DNA of 64,000 nt. Origin: Pseudomonas sp. S35. GTDB taxonomy: Bacteria; Pseudomonadota; Gammaproteobacteria; Pseudomonadales; Pseudomonadaceae. The notes beneath the pieces are model-generated. The model did not search any database and was not told where the DNA came from. It saw only the letters and a program-made list of their open reading frames with translations. Numbering within the stretch: position 1 is the stretch's first letter; every line of letters starts with the position of its first letter. Shown piece by piece: positions 11,173 to 19,943 of this stretch. The DNA lies in NCBI RefSeq assembly GCF_009866765.1, contig NZ_CP019431.1, positions 2,976,001-3,040,000 on the forward strand, read 5' to 3'. The translations under genes were made by a program, and so were the position numbers.

Positions 11173-12393
11173 TCAACGGAGGTTGTGATGGCCGTTCACG
11201 GCACGGTTGCGGCCCCATGCCATCATTCCGGCGAGGAGGATCAGGCCGCATGCCACGGCGAAGGTTGTGTGCAGGCCATCTGCCACGGATTGCGCGGTGG
11301 CGTAGGTCACATCGGGGGTTGCCCAGGCGAATACCGCACCCAGTGCCGAGGTGCCGAAAATCAGGCCGAGGTTGCGGGACAGGTTCAACAGTCCCGAAAC
11401 CGTGCCGCGTCGTTGTGCATCGACATCGCGCATCACGGCCGTGTTGTTGGCGGCCTGGAACAGGCTGTAGCCCGTCGTCAGCACAATCAGCGCGCCCAGA
11501 TAGACGACCAGCCCCGAGGCGAGCGACAGCAGCAGGGCGCCGCACAGCAAAACGCCCAGCCCGGCGTGTGTCACACGTTGGCTGCCAAGGCGGTCGGTGA
11601 GGCGGCCGGCCGGCACCCCTGTGAGCGCCGCAACACACGGCCCGACGGCCATGGCCAGGCCCATCCACTGCGCATTGAGCCCCAGGCCACGGGACAGATA
11701 AAACGGGCCGACCACAAAGGTGGCCATGATTACGGCGGCGATCAAGGCGCTCATGGCCAGGCCTGCGCGTAACGACGCGTCGGTCAGGGGTGACCAGAAG
11801 CTCAACCGCCCGGCGACCGGCGTATAGCGTTGATCCAGTGGCAGGTAGCGCCAGGCGAGAACCAGCGCCAGCACCCCCAGCGGCATGCCCACCAGAAACA
11901 ATGCCTGCCAGCCCCACAGGCTCAGCAGCAAGCCGCCGACGCTGGGCCCCATGGCCGTGCCTACCGCCGATAGGGTGCCGAGCAACCCCATCGTGCGGCC
12001 CGTGCGTGCCGCGGGTACAGTGTCGCCGACCATGCCCAAGGCCATGGCCATCATGCTGGCCGCACCCAGTCCTTGCAGGACACGGGCGGCGATCAATCCA
12101 TTGAGTGACGGTGCGAGGGCGCACAATCCGCAAGCCAGCGTGAACAACAGCAAGCCGCCAAGCAACAGGCGCCGACGTCCCAGGCGGTCTCCCAGGCGCC
12201 CCGCGCTGACGATCACCAGCGTGATCGCCAGCAGGTAGGCGAGCACCACCCACTGCACGGCATCAAAGGCTGCATCGAACGCCAGTGCGAGGCTGGGCAG
12301 GCCGACATTGGCGATGCTGGTGCCGAGGGACGCCAGCAGCATGGACAACGACAGGCTGACGAGGCCGCCGCGTGGGGAGGAGGGCATGGGCAA
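11173..12393 (-). CDS. MFS multidrug-type transporter
   Basis: A 406-residue inner-membrane transporter with about 12 hydrophobic helices. The MFS loop 2–3 signature appears as GRLGDRLGRRRLLLGG. Motif-C-like glycines in helix 5 (TLSAVGTAMGPSVGGLL) point to a proton-coupled antiporter of the drug-efflux kind. It is divergent from a LysR gene, with a palindrome in the shared 100-base gap, so it is probably the regulator's target. The substrate is unknown. A T-rich stretch lies between its stop and the CAP-domain gene. Confidence 0.87.
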   Translation of the reverse strand: MPMPSSPRGGLVSLSLSMLLASLGTSIANVGLPSLALAFDAAFDAVQWVVLAYLLAITLVIVSAGRLGDRLGRRRLLLGGLLLFTLACGLCALAPSLNGLIAARVLQGLGAASMMAMALGMVGDTVPAARTGRTMGLLGTLSAVGTAMGPSVGGLLLSLWGWQALFLVGMPLGVLALVLAWRYLPLDQRYTPVAGRLSFWSPLTDASLRAGLAMSALIAAVIMATFVVGPFYLSRGLGLNAQWMGLAMAVGPCVAALTGVPAGRLTDRLGSQRVTHAGLGVLLCGALLLSLASGLVVYLGALIVLTTGYSLFQAANNTAVMRDVDAQRRGTVSGLLNLSRNLGLIFGTSALGAVFAWATPDVTYATAQSVADGLHTTFAVACGLILLAGMMAWGRNRAVNGHHNLR

Positions 12394-12461
12394 TTTCCTT
12401 GAATGAATGCAGCTGTCCCAACTCTACGGCGTCGCCTAGTATGGCGGAAGACGCATGGATT

Positions 12462-12476
12462 GCAGGTGATACCTGC
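12462..12476. promoter_or_regulatory. Candidate LysR operator between MFS and LysR genes
   Basis: A perfect inverted repeat GCAGGT-GAT-ACCTGC sits inside ATTGCAGGTGATACCTGCGT. It fits the loose LysR-type T-N11-A pattern and lies 25–40 bases upstream of the LysR start and about 70 bases upstream of the divergent MFS start. Binding by the adjacent LysR protein is inferred. Confidence 0.55.
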
Positions 12477-12501
12477 GTATAACGCCTGATAAGGAGTGCG
12501 G

Positions 12502-13383
12502 ATGCCCGATCTCAATTTGTTGATCACCCTCGATGTGTTGCTCGCCGAAGGCAGCGTCGCAGGTGCAGCCCGACGCCTTGGCCTGAGCGCCTCAGCCATG
12601 AGTCGTGCCCTGGCGCGCCTGCGAGAAACCACCGGCGACCCGCTGCTGGTGCGCGCCGGACGCGGGCTGGTGCCCACGCCACGGGCAATGGCCTTGCGCG
12701 AACAGGTCAGTTGCCTGGTGCAGGACGCTCACGCGGTACTGCGCCCGGCACGGTCCCTGGACATGGCAGGGGTGGTGCGCACGTTCACCCTGCGCACCAG
12801 CGAGGAGTTCGTTGAACGCTTCGCCCCGGCCTTGCTGGTGCGCATCGCCCGAGAGGCCCCCGGCGTGCGCCTGCGGTTCGTGAACAAAACCGACAAGGAC
12901 AGCACACTGCTGCGCGAAGGCAGGGTTGATCTGGAAACCGGCGTGGTTGACCCCGCCACCAGCCCCGAAATCCTGACCCAGGCGCTGTTCCGCGACCGTT
13001 TGGTTGGCGTGGTGCGCCGCGGGCACCCCCTGAGCAAGGGCGACATCGGCGCAGCGCGGTTTGCCCAAGGCCAGCACGTCTACGTCTCGCGGCGCGGGCA
13101 AGACCGTGGCCAGATCGATGAGGCGCTTGAAACCGTTGGCTTCACGCGGCAGATCACCAGTATCGTCGCCGGTTTCTCCACAGCCATGGCCCTGGCCCGC
13201 GACACTGACCTGATCGCCAGCGTTCCCGAGTGCTACACCGTCAACCGGCGCGACCTGTTCTGTTTTGCCCTGCCGCTGACGTTGCCGACCTTCACCGTGG
13301 CGATGCTCTGGCACCCTCGATTGGACGCGGATCTGGCCCACCGCTGGCTGCGTGGCTGTTTGCGTGAGGTGTGTGGGCAATAA
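12502..13383 (+). CDS. LysR-family transcriptional regulator
   Basis: A DNA-binding regulator of 293 residues. The N-terminal winged helix (about 1–62) has the NodD/LysR-like pattern GAARRLGLSASAMSRALARLRE and DPLLVRAGRGLVPTPRA. The rest is a periplasmic-binding-like effector domain. An AAGGAG ribosome site five bases before the ATG at 12502 makes that start clear over a GTG two codons earlier. It is divergent from an MFS exporter and probably controls it through the palindrome in the shared gap. The effector is unknown. Confidence 0.9.
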   Translation: MPDLNLLITLDVLLAEGSVAGAARRLGLSASAMSRALARLRETTGDPLLVRAGRGLVPTPRAMALREQVSCLVQDAHAVLRPARSLDMAGVVRTFTLRTSEEFVERFAPALLVRIAREAPGVRLRFVNKTDKDSTLLREGRVDLETGVVDPATSPEILTQALFRDRLVGVVRRGHPLSKGDIGAARFAQGQHVYVSRRGQDRGQIDEALETVGFTRQITSIVAGFSTAMALARDTDLIASVPECYTVNRRDLFCFALPLTLPTFTVAMLWHPRLDADLAHRWLRGCLREVCGQ

Positions 13384-13438
13384 CTCGCGTGCAACAGGTA
13401 CAATCCGCGCAGCCTTAATGCAAAACCCAGGAATGTGC

Positions 13439-14116
13439 ATGTTCAGCCTTACCCGCTACACCACGCCGTGCCCCGAGCCCATCAATGGCCAGATCCTGCA
13501 GATGGTGGTGGACAACCTCACTGACATCAGCAGCGTGGCACTGGCGCCGAGCAACCTGCTCTACAACATCTACCAGTACGCGATCGGCTTTGAGGTGCAC
13601 CTGTACCTTGAAGCACTCAATGGCGAGAAGGGGATTGCCGTTGAGCTGGTCGTCGCCACCGATGCACAGGATGCCGACAAGGTCATCGGCTTCTTGCTGT
13701 GCCTGCCGGTTAAGGACGATCCCGAGGCCTGCGGCATCGCCTTCATGGCCGTGCAAGCCGGCTTGCGCCGCCAGGGCGTGGCGCGGGCAATGATGGCGGA
13801 CGTGCTGGCGCGCTACCCCCATGCCGAACTGGCGTGTGCGGTAGAGAAGGTGCCCGCGTTCGAGGCACTGGGCTTTCAAGTGCGCGGTGCACGCGGCACC
13901 CAGGTGCTGATGAACACCCGGGACTACGGCACCGATGGCTTGATGGGCGTGCTCGATGTGGCGGCGATCTACAGCTCCCTGGAGGTGCGGCAGATCCACA
14001 CCTACCTGCTGCAAAAACACGGCAAGCGGGCGATGGTCGACGCGGAGAAGCAGCGTGATCGACATCTGGACCAACTGACGCGCAAAGCCCGGCTGTTCGT
14101 GCAGGCGCGGGGCTGA
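13439..14116 (+). CDS. GNAT-family N-acetyltransferase with C-terminal extension
   Basis: A 225-residue protein. The central part (about residues 60–150) looks like a GNAT fold, with the acetyl-CoA loop seen as VQAGLRRQGVARAMM. The ~70 residues after it (from DVAAIYSSLEV to the end) are outside the usual fold, rich in charge and probably helical. I chose the ATG at 13439, which has CCAGGA about six bases upstream, over an upstream start overlapping the LysR gene. The gene follows the LysR gene in the same direction with a short gap. Its substrate cannot be read from the sequence. Confidence 0.75.
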   Translation: MFSLTRYTTPCPEPINGQILQMVVDNLTDISSVALAPSNLLYNIYQYAIGFEVHLYLEALNGEKGIAVELVVATDAQDADKVIGFLLCLPVKDDPEACGIAFMAVQAGLRRQGVARAMMADVLARYPHAELACAVEKVPAFEALGFQVRGARGTQVLMNTRDYGTDGLMGVLDVAAIYSSLEVRQIHTYLLQKHGKRAMVDAEKQRDRHLDQLTRKARLFVQARG

Positions 14117-14141
14117 AACACAGCGCCAACCATCGACCCCT

Positions 14142-14185
14142 CGTAGGAGCTGTCGCGCTCTAGCGAGGCGGCGATGCCGGTGGTT
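14142..14185. repeat. Single degenerate REP
   Basis: GTAGGAGCTGTCGCG followed by CTAGCGAGGCGGCGAT resembles the common Pseudomonas GTAGGAGCGAGCTTGCTCGCGA hairpin family in degenerate form. It lies in the ~390-base gene-free gap between the GNAT and TetR genes. The rest of that gap holds the long REP doublet at 14297–14431 and no gene I can support. Confidence 0.5.
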
Positions 14186-14296
14186 CAGGCAATCAAAAGG
14201 TTGGCCTTGCCGCCCATGTGGAAGGGAGGTTGCCCCGATGGACATGGGTATCTACACAACGTCCAATGGATGCTGAACCCCTGCCAAACAAGCTGT

Positions 14297-14431
14297 TGTG
14301 GTGAGCGGGCTTGCCCCGCGCCGGGCTGCGCAGCAGCCCCAAAACCAGGGCGCTGAGTTCTAACAGAAAAATCCCGTTGCCTTTATGGGGGCCGCTGCGC
14401 AGCCCAGCGCGGGGCAAGCCCGCTCACCACA
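14297..14431. repeat. Long REP-doublet (copy 2)
   Basis: The 135-base element has mirrored ends TGTGGTGAGCGGGCTTGCCC and GGGCAAGCCCGCTCACCACA. CCGGGCTGCGCAGCAGCCCC in the left half mirrors GCCGCTGCGCAGCCCAGCGC in the right. The whole element could fold as two hairpins or one long cruciform. It is the best-preserved of three copies in the window. Short reading frames across it (MPRAGLRSS...) arise from the repeat and are not genes. Confidence 0.8.
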
Positions 14432-14506
14432 GAAAAAAACGCGCTCACCGCAGAGTTATGTGTACAAAAAAGCCCCCTTCCACCGTTGAGTGAATTTTGT
14501 CGCGCG

Positions 14507-15136
14507 TCAACGAGGCTGCGATGGCTGAGGCAGCAACACGGGCGCGCGGTTAACCATCGCCAATATCGTCGCCAGCAGTTCGTGCTGGGCTTCTTCGCGG
14601 CTGATTTCACCGTCGGCCGCTGCATGGGACAAGGCTTCCGCCGCGCCCAGCATGGCCCGCAGGCTGGCCTGGGACAGCGTGCCGGTGGGGGTGAACGGCA
14701 CCAGTGCGGCGCGGCATTTGTCGAGGAAGATTGCCTCGTATTTGCGCTTCAGAGCGTCCAGTTCCGGTGAGCCGCTCAACGCGGCGGTCACGCCCGGAAT
14801 TTCCCGGCCCTGCAATAACACGCAATCGACATAGGACGCGGCGATCACCCAGGCGCGGTCTGCCAGGGTCGCGCTGCTGGCTTCGATGGCGTCGGCAAAT
14901 ACCTGGTTCTGGCGTCCGTCGAAATCCTCGTACAACGCGGCCAACAAACCCGAACGAGTGACGAAATGGTCGTAGACCACCGGCTTGGTCACGCCCGCCA
15001 GTTCTGCCAGGCGGCCCAGGGTCAGGGCGTCGGTGCCTTCCTCGCGCACCAGTTGCCAGGCCATTTCCAACAATTGCCTCATACGATCTTCACGGGACAA
15101 ACGGCGACGTGGGGCAGGGGATTCACTGCTTGACAT
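14507..15136 (-). CDS. TetR-family transcriptional repressor
   Basis: A 209-residue regulator. The N-terminal helix-turn-helix is clear (LGRLAELAGVTKPVVYDHF, residues ~42–60) and the rest is an all-helical ligand-binding domain. It is divergent from a quinone-reductase-like flavoprotein gene. The 70-base gap holds repeated GTAACTTA sites, so it probably represses that gene and itself until an inducer (plausibly a quinone or electrophile) binds. The inducer is inferred from the neighbour only. Confidence 0.9.
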   Translation of the reverse strand: MSSSESPAPRRRLSREDRMRQLLEMAWQLVREEGTDALTLGRLAELAGVTKPVVYDHFVTRSGLLAALYEDFDGRQNQVFADAIEASSATLADRAWVIAASYVDCVLLQGREIPGVTAALSGSPELDALKRKYEAIFLDKCRAALVPFTPTGTLSQASLRAMLGAAEALSHAAADGEISREEAQHELLATILAMVNRAPVLLPQPSQPR

Positions 15137-15151
15137 GCTTATATACCAAAA

Positions 15152-15174
15152 GTAACTTACTATTCGTAACTTAA
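15152..15174. promoter_or_regulatory. Candidate TetR operator (GTAACTTA repeats)
   Basis: Two direct GTAACTTA copies (15152–15159 and 15166–15173) start 14 bases apart. The first sits in GTAACTTAC, itself a near palindrome. They lie between the divergent TetR and flavoprotein starts. Regulation by the adjacent TetR is inferred. Confidence 0.5.
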
Positions 15175-15206
15175 GCCCAGCCTAAACCGAAAAGGGAGTC
15201 CATGTC

Positions 15207-15806
15207 ATGCACGCATTGATCGTTGTTGCTCATCACGACCCGCAATCCCTCACCCACGGCATCGCCACGCAAGTCGCCGCTGGCCTGCGCGCCTGCGGCC
15301 ACACCTACGAAATCGCTGACCTCTGCGCTGAAGGGTTTGACCCACGCTACACCGCCGCCGACCATCTGGTGCACCGCACACGCGCCACGCCGCCCGCCGA
15401 TGTGCTGGCCGAGCAGGCGCGCCTGGACCGCGCCGACGCCCTGGTGCTGGCGTTTCCTATCTACTGGTGGTCGCTGCCGGGCCTGCTCAAGGGCTGGGTC
15501 GACCGCGTGTTCGTCAACGGTTGGGCAATCGATTACGCCCCGGATACCCCGGTGGTGAAAAAACTGCGGCACCTGCAGGTGCACCTGCTGGCACTGGGCG
15601 GCGCGGACGACAGCGCGTTTGACCGCCACGGCTATGCCAAGGCAATGCGTACACAAATCGACTACGGCATCTTTGATTACTGTGGGGCGAAGGTAGTGAC
15701 GTCCGAGCTGCTGTTGGATTCGGAAGGCGGCGCGGCCGAGGCGCATCTGAAAACCGCGAAAGCCGTGGGGCAGCGACTGTTCGAGGCCGAGACGGTCACC
15801 GGTTGA
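15207..15806 (+). CDS. NAD(P)H quinone oxidoreductase, flavodoxin-like fold (KefF/MdaB type)
   Basis: A 199-residue cytosolic flavoprotein predicted to reduce quinones or related electrophiles by two electrons using NAD(P)H and bound FMN or FAD. The N-terminal strand-loop (ALIVVAHHDPQSLTHG) and the FPIYWWSLPGLLKGWVDRVF block are typical of the NQO/KefF family. The ATG is preceded by GGGAG-like sequence. It is divergent from a TetR repressor with likely operators between, suggesting induction by its own substrate class. It converges on the next hypothetical gene with one base between stops. Confidence 0.85.
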   Translation: MHALIVVAHHDPQSLTHGIATQVAAGLRACGHTYEIADLCAEGFDPRYTAADHLVHRTRATPPADVLAEQARLDRADALVLAFPIYWWSLPGLLKGWVDRVFVNGWAIDYAPDTPVVKKLRHLQVHLLALGGADDSAFDRHGYAKAMRTQIDYGIFDYCGAKVVTSELLLDSEGGAAEAHLKTAKAVGQRLFEAETVTG

Positions 15807-15807
15807 G

Positions 15808-16197
15808 TCAACCCTCGCGAAACAGGTCGTGGGCATCCAACAGGCGGTAGGCAATTTCCGGGCGTTTCTCCATCCCTCGGCGAATCGCTGCCGGGATCGA
15901 TTGCCGGGTCTTGCGGCACAGCCCGGGCAGTTCGTCGATGACGATCTGGATCCCGCGCATGCTCTTGACCTCGGTGTGCCCCGGCGCAACCTGCACGCGA
16001 ATGCCCAATTGCTGGTACATCAGCTGCTGCATGCGTTCCAGGTCCTGCAGGCTCTTGAGGTCTTCGAGGCGTTCCAGCAGGCGTTTTTCTTCCTGGCGCG
16101 TGAGGTTGAGGATACGCAGGTCGGCGCCAGGGGCTTCCAGCAATTGCTCGCGGTTGCAGTCACAGGCGCCGGGTGGGCAGGGTTGGCGAATGGTCAT
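15808..16197 (-). CDS. Hypothetical protein with N-terminal Cys cluster
   Basis: I do not recognise this 129-residue protein. The N-terminus has three close cysteines (CPPGACDC, residues 7–14), which could bind a metal or cluster. Residues ~30–60 form a charged, probably coiled-coil helix (NLTRQEEKRLLERLEDLKS). The C-terminal half is basic with IPAAIRRGMEKRPEI. It lacks a signal peptide and membrane helices. It lies 32 bases downstream of aroA on the same strand and could be co-transcribed with it. Composition and codon use match the surroundings, so it is likely a real gene. Confidence 0.7.
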   Translation of the reverse strand: MTIRQPCPPGACDCNREQLLEAPGADLRILNLTRQEEKRLLERLEDLKSLQDLERMQQLMYQQLGIRVQVAPGHTEVKSMRGIQIVIDELPGLCRKTRQSIPAAIRRGMEKRPEIAYRLLDAHDLFREG

Positions 16198-16229
16198 GTG
16201 CTTGCCCTCCCCAAACCGACGCGGCTGAC

Positions 16230-17486
16230 TCAGTAGCTGAGCGCGACCCCAAGACTGCCCAGGGCCTTCCAGTACTCAGGATAGGTCTTGGCCACGCAGT
16301 CTGGGTCTTGAATGCGGATCCCCGAGACTTTCAGCCCGGCCAAGGCAAAGCACATGGCGATGCGGTGGTCGGCGTGGGTGTCGATCAGTGCATTGCACGA
16401 GCTGCCCGCCAGCCCTGGGTCAGCGGCCACCAACAGGTCGTCGCCTTCGATGGTGGCCAGGCCTGGACGGATTTCATTGAGGCCATCGTGCAGCGCCTGG
16501 ACGCGATCACACTCCTTGACCCGCAGGTTGGCCAGTTCGGTGAAACGCACCGGGGTGTTATTGAACGCAGCCAGCACGGCAAGGGTCGGGATCGCGTCCT
16601 GCATCTGCGAGCCCACCACCGTGGCCTGCATGTTGGGGAACTGCGCGATCACGGCCTGGGCCTTGGCGTCGGGCTGGGTGAAGGCCTGCGCGGCGACGCC
16701 GATGTCGATACGGCCACCGGTCAGCACTTCGGCGGCCCACAGGTAGGTGGCGGCAGATGCGTCCGGTTCGATCAGGTAGTCATGGGCGCTGTAGCCGGTG
16801 GCGGCCACGCGCCAGGTGGTGTCGTTGACGGCGTCAACCTGTGCGCCGAACGCACGCATGCAATCGAGGGTCAGGTCCACGTAGCCACGGGCACCGATGT
16901 CCTTGCCGGTCAACGCCACTTCAATCGGGGCTTCACCGCACGCGGCCAGCATCAACAGGGCCGAGACGTATTGGCTGGACAAGCCGCCGTCAATCTCAAA
17001 GCGCTTGGCCTGGACCTTGCCCACGCCGTGCACCGTCACCGGTGGGCAACCGGTCGGGCTGTCGACCTGGATGCCGTTCTGGCCGAGGGTGGCGAGCAGC
17101 GGGCCGATCGGGCGCTTTTGCATATACTCGTCGCCATCGAGCACCACGGTGCCTTCGACGGTGGCGACGGCGGCGGTGAGAAAACGCATCGCCGTGCCGG
17201 CATTGCCGAGGAACAGCGGCTGCGCAGGCAATTGCAGCTTGCCGCTGCCTGTGACGACAAAGGTGGTGTCATCTGGCTCATCGATGGTCACGCCCATCTG
17301 GCGTAGGGCCACCGACATGTGGCGGGTGTCGTCGCTTTTCAGCGCACCGCTGAGGCGGCTGGTGCCCTTGGCCAGCGCGGCCAGCAGCAGCGCGCGGTTG
17401 GTAATGGACTTGGAGCCGGGCGGTGCGACCTTGCCGTTCAGGGGGAAGTTGGGCGGTGTAACGGTCACGGTTTTCTGCGAACTCAA
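16230..17486 (-). CDS. aroA: 3-phosphoshikimate 1-carboxyvinyltransferase (EPSP synthase), stand-alone
   Basis: Catalyses the sixth step of the shikimate pathway, joining PEP and shikimate 3-phosphate. Catalytic residues known from E. coli AroA are visible: GSKSITNR (Lys22, Arg27), SSQY, the Asp in QDAIP, RVKECDR, DHRIAMCF and the C-terminal AKTYP lysine. The PEP/glyphosate loop reads NAGTAMRFL, so the usual Pro101 is Phe. I place the start at a TTG (17486), giving 418 residues. AGGAG lies nine bases upstream, and the upstream in-frame ATG at 17555 would add 23 unconserved residues. Pseudomonads usually also carry AroA fused to TyrA elsewhere, so this is likely a second copy. Confidence 0.93.
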   Translation of the reverse strand: MSSQKTVTVTPPNFPLNGKVAPPGSKSITNRALLLAALAKGTSRLSGALKSDDTRHMSVALRQMGVTIDEPDDTTFVVTGSGKLQLPAQPLFLGNAGTAMRFLTAAVATVEGTVVLDGDEYMQKRPIGPLLATLGQNGIQVDSPTGCPPVTVHGVGKVQAKRFEIDGGLSSQYVSALLMLAACGEAPIEVALTGKDIGARGYVDLTLDCMRAFGAQVDAVNDTTWRVAATGYSAHDYLIEPDASAATYLWAAEVLTGGRIDIGVAAQAFTQPDAKAQAVIAQFPNMQATVVGSQMQDAIPTLAVLAAFNNTPVRFTELANLRVKECDRVQALHDGLNEIRPGLATIEGDDLLVAADPGLAGSSCNALIDTHADHRIAMCFALAGLKVSGIRIQDPDCVAKTYPEYWKALGSLGVALSY

Positions 17487-17576
17487 GGTACAAGGCTCCT
17501 GATCAAGGCAAGGTGGTACGGAGTGGCCGACGGGCGGACCCGAATAATCGGCCAAAGGTGCGGTGCTTGTCGAGGT

Positions 17577-18131
17577 TTAGCGCTGGCTCAACCAGTAATC
17601 ATGCAGGGCGCGCGCCGCCGGCTCGATCGCGCTGACGCGTTGCTGATGGGCCGGTATGTCCAGGTCGGCCGGCAACTCGAAGTTGTCCTGCTCGGCGCAC
17701 CAGGAGATCTTCTCCAGCAACGCGGCCTGTGCGGCGGGCAGTTCTGGCCAGTTGCCGATCGCTGCGCCACGGATATAACCAAAGCACCATTCTTCGGCGA
17801 GGGTCACGGCCTGGCCTTGATGTTCAGTGTCGTCGAAACGTGCCTTGAAGCCTTGCGCATCGGTCGCCAGTTGGGCGGCCAGGGTGTTGCTGTGGCGAAC
17901 GCACAATTGCAGGAAACGTTGGGCGTCCTCCATGCTGTCCCACTGCGGGTTCTGCCCACCCCAGATCGCCGGGAACCATTCGGCGACATCCACCTGCACC
18001 GGGCTGGACACCAAGGCGGTGAAGTAGCCGTCGAGCTCGGCCAGGTTCAGCACCGAATGGTCATCGCCGTACTTGAGCAGGGTTTCTTCGATGAAGTCCA
18101 AATCGGCGGCGGCGAGGGGATGGGCGTGCAT
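17577..18131 (-). CDS. UPF0149 (YgfB/YecA) family protein
   Basis: A 184-residue cytosolic protein of the UPF0149 family, helical proteins of mostly unresolved role. The family pattern appears near the N-terminus (LNLAELDGYFTALVSSP, then WFPAIWGG) and in the middle (EEWCFGYIRGA). It lacks the C-terminal SEC-C zinc motif that some YecA proteins carry. It sits 90 bases upstream of aroA in the same direction, so shared transcription is possible but no functional tie is evident. Confidence 0.8.
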   Translation of the reverse strand: MHAHPLAAADLDFIEETLLKYGDDHSVLNLAELDGYFTALVSSPVQVDVAEWFPAIWGGQNPQWDSMEDAQRFLQLCVRHSNTLAAQLATDAQGFKARFDDTEHQGQAVTLAEEWCFGYIRGAAIGNWPELPAAQAALLEKISWCAEQDNFELPADLDIPAHQQRVSAIEPAARALHDYWLSQR

Positions 18132-18291
18132 GGCATTTCCTTAAAACGTCGAGCGCCGCGGGTAGGGCGGCTTAAAGCGCCAAGGATGGCGCCTGGCACG
18201 GTTTTTTGCCAGTCCCGCTTTTGGCCGATGCGCCGTGGTGCACCCTTGATATAGTTCGGGCCTTATCACTCGCCAGTCAGGGATCACTGCC

Positions 18292-19104
18292 ATGTCCGAA
18301 TACCAAGCGTTCGTCGTCGAAGTCATTGGCAACGTTGCCCATGTGCAGATCAACCGTCCGGAAAAGATCAACGCGATGAACGCGGCGTTCTGGACCGAGA
18401 TCATCGATATCTTCCAATGGGTCGACGACACCGACGCCGTGCGCGCCGTGGTTCTCAGCGGCGCCGGCAAGCATTTCTCGTCGGGTATCGACCTGATGAT
18501 GCTGGCTTCGGTGGCCAATGCCTTTGGCAAGGACGTCGGCCGTAACGCGCGCCTGTTGCGCCGCAAGATCCTGGAACTGCAAGCCTCGTTCAACGCGGTC
18601 GATAATTGCCGTAAACCGGTGTTGGCGGCGATCCACGGCTACTGCATCGGCGGTGCCATCGACCTGATCAGCGCCTGCGACATGCGCTACGCCGCCGAGG
18701 ACGCGCAGTTTTCGATCAAGGAAATCGACATCGGCATGGCCGCCGACGTTGGCACTCTGCAACGCCTGCCGCGCATTATCGGCGACGGCATGCTGCGTGA
18801 GTTGGCCTATACCGGCCGCCAGTTCGGCGCCGAGGAAGCGCGCAGCATCGGCCTGGTCAATCGGGTCTATCCCGATCACGCGCAATTGCTGGCCGGTGTG
18901 TTGGAAATCGCCCATCAGATCGCCGCCAAGTCGCCGATTGCCGTGACTGGCACCAAGGCCATGATCAGCTACATGCGTGACCACACGGTCAATGACGGTC
19001 TGGAATACGTTGCCACCTGGAACTCGGCTATGTTGCAATCCAACGACCTGCGCGTGGCCATCGCGGCCCATATGAGTAAGCAGACACCCGAATTCGTGGA
19101 TTGA
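18292..19104 (+). CDS. Crotonase-family protein, dienoyl-CoA isomerase-like
   Basis: A 270-residue enoyl-CoA hydratase/isomerase-fold enzyme. The oxyanion-hole loops are present ([10 protein letters not shown] and [11 protein letters not shown]). The [18 protein letters not shown] segment matches the delta3,5-delta2,4-dienoyl-CoA isomerases, which use acidic residues there, better than the hydratases. It would act in beta-oxidation of unsaturated fatty acids. A hydratase or other crotonase activity cannot be excluded. The nudC start follows five bases after the stop, so the two may share a transcript. Confidence 0.85.
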   Translation: MSEYQAFVVEVIGNVAHVQINRPEKINAMNAAFWTEIIDIFQWVDDTDAVRAVVLSGAGKHFSSGIDLMMLASVANAFGKDVGRNARLLRRKILELQASFNAVDNCRKPVLAAIHGYCIGGAIDLISACDMRYAAEDAQFSIKEIDIGMAADVGTLQRLPRIIGDGMLRELAYTGRQFGAEEARSIGLVNRVYPDHAQLLAGVLEIAHQIAAKSPIAVTGTKAMISYMRDHTVNDGLEYVATWNSAMLQSNDLRVAIAAHMSKQTPEFVD

Positions 19105-19109
19105 CTGAC

Positions 19110-19943
19110 ATGACCCCAGGCTGGATCACTACAACGCTGCTAGACAACGACGCCCCCGGCGGCTGGGCCGTTGCCCGCAGCCGCGACGGCTTTTTGCATG
19201 ACACCAACGGCCCGCTGTTCCCTCGGGAGTGGCTCAAGCGCCAGGACCTGTCGGTGTTCGCCGAACATGGCATTGGCCACCTCGACGGTGAGCCGGTGTA
19301 CTTGCTGGAACTCAACTCGGCGGGCGAAGTACCCGGCTGCAGCTGGCAGGGCCTGCGCGGCTTCATGCTGCAAGGCGATCACACGCTGTACAAAGTGCTC
19401 GGGTACGCCGCCCAAGTCGGCACCTGGGCGCGCGAGCATCGGTTTTGCGGCAGTTGCGGCCAAGCGATGGTCCAGGTGCCACGGGAGCGGGCGATGTTCT
19501 GCCAGGCCTGTGACCTGCGCAGTTACCCGCGGATCTCGCCGAGCATGATCGTGCTGGTGACCCGTGGCGACGAGATCCTGCTCGCCCGTTCGCCGCGCTT
19601 TGTCACCGGCGTGTACAGCACGTTGGCCGGGTTTGCCGAGCCGGGCGAGTCGGCCGAAGACTGCCTGATTCGCGAGGTGCGCGAAGAGGTGCAGGTGGAG
19701 GTCAAGAACATCCAGTACATGGGCAGCCAGTGCTGGCCGTTCCCCCATTCGATGATGCTGGGTTTCCACGCTGAATATGCCGGCGGGGATATCGTGCCCC
19801 AGGCCGACGAAATCGAGGATGCGCAGTGGTTCAACATCCACGACCTGCCGCCGTTGCCGGCGTCCCGTTCGATTGCGCGCTACCTGATCGACCTGTACCT
19901 GGCCCGTCGCTTAGGCCACGCTGAACCAGTGCTGCCAGGCTAG
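19110..19943 (+). CDS. nudC: NAD+/NADH diphosphatase (NADH pyrophosphatase)
   Basis: A Nudix hydrolase of 277 residues that cleaves NAD(H) to NMN(H) and AMP and can act on NAD-capped RNA. The Nudix box is [20 protein letters not shown]. Upstream is the zinc-ribbon CGSCG...CQACD. Downstream is the NudC specificity motif, here SQCWPFPHS, with Cys where E. coli has Pro. I chose the ATG at 19110 over a TTG at 19101, because GTGGA is well spaced and the protein then begins MTPGWIT. Its 3' end overlaps the convergent TSUP gene by 33 bases. Confidence 0.93.
   Translation: MTPGWITTTLLDNDAPGGWAVARSRDGFLHDTNGPLFPREWLKRQDLSVFAEHGIGHLDGEPVYLLELNSAGEVPGCSWQGLRGFMLQGDHTLYKVLGYAAQVGTWAREHRFCGSCGQAMVQVPRERAMFCQACDLRSYPRISPSMIVLVTRGDEILLARSPRFVTGVYSTLAGFAEPGESAEDCLIREVREEVQVEVKNIQYMGSQCWPFPHSMMLGFHAEYAGGDIVPQADEIEDAQWFNIHDLPPLPASRSIARYLIDLYLARRLGHAEPVLPG

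Noticed and set aside
14311..14493. Short reading frames starting MPRAGLRSS/MPRAGLRSG on both strands, recurring near 47055
   Set aside because: They are translations of the REP-doublet repeat and have no ribosome site or conserved domain.
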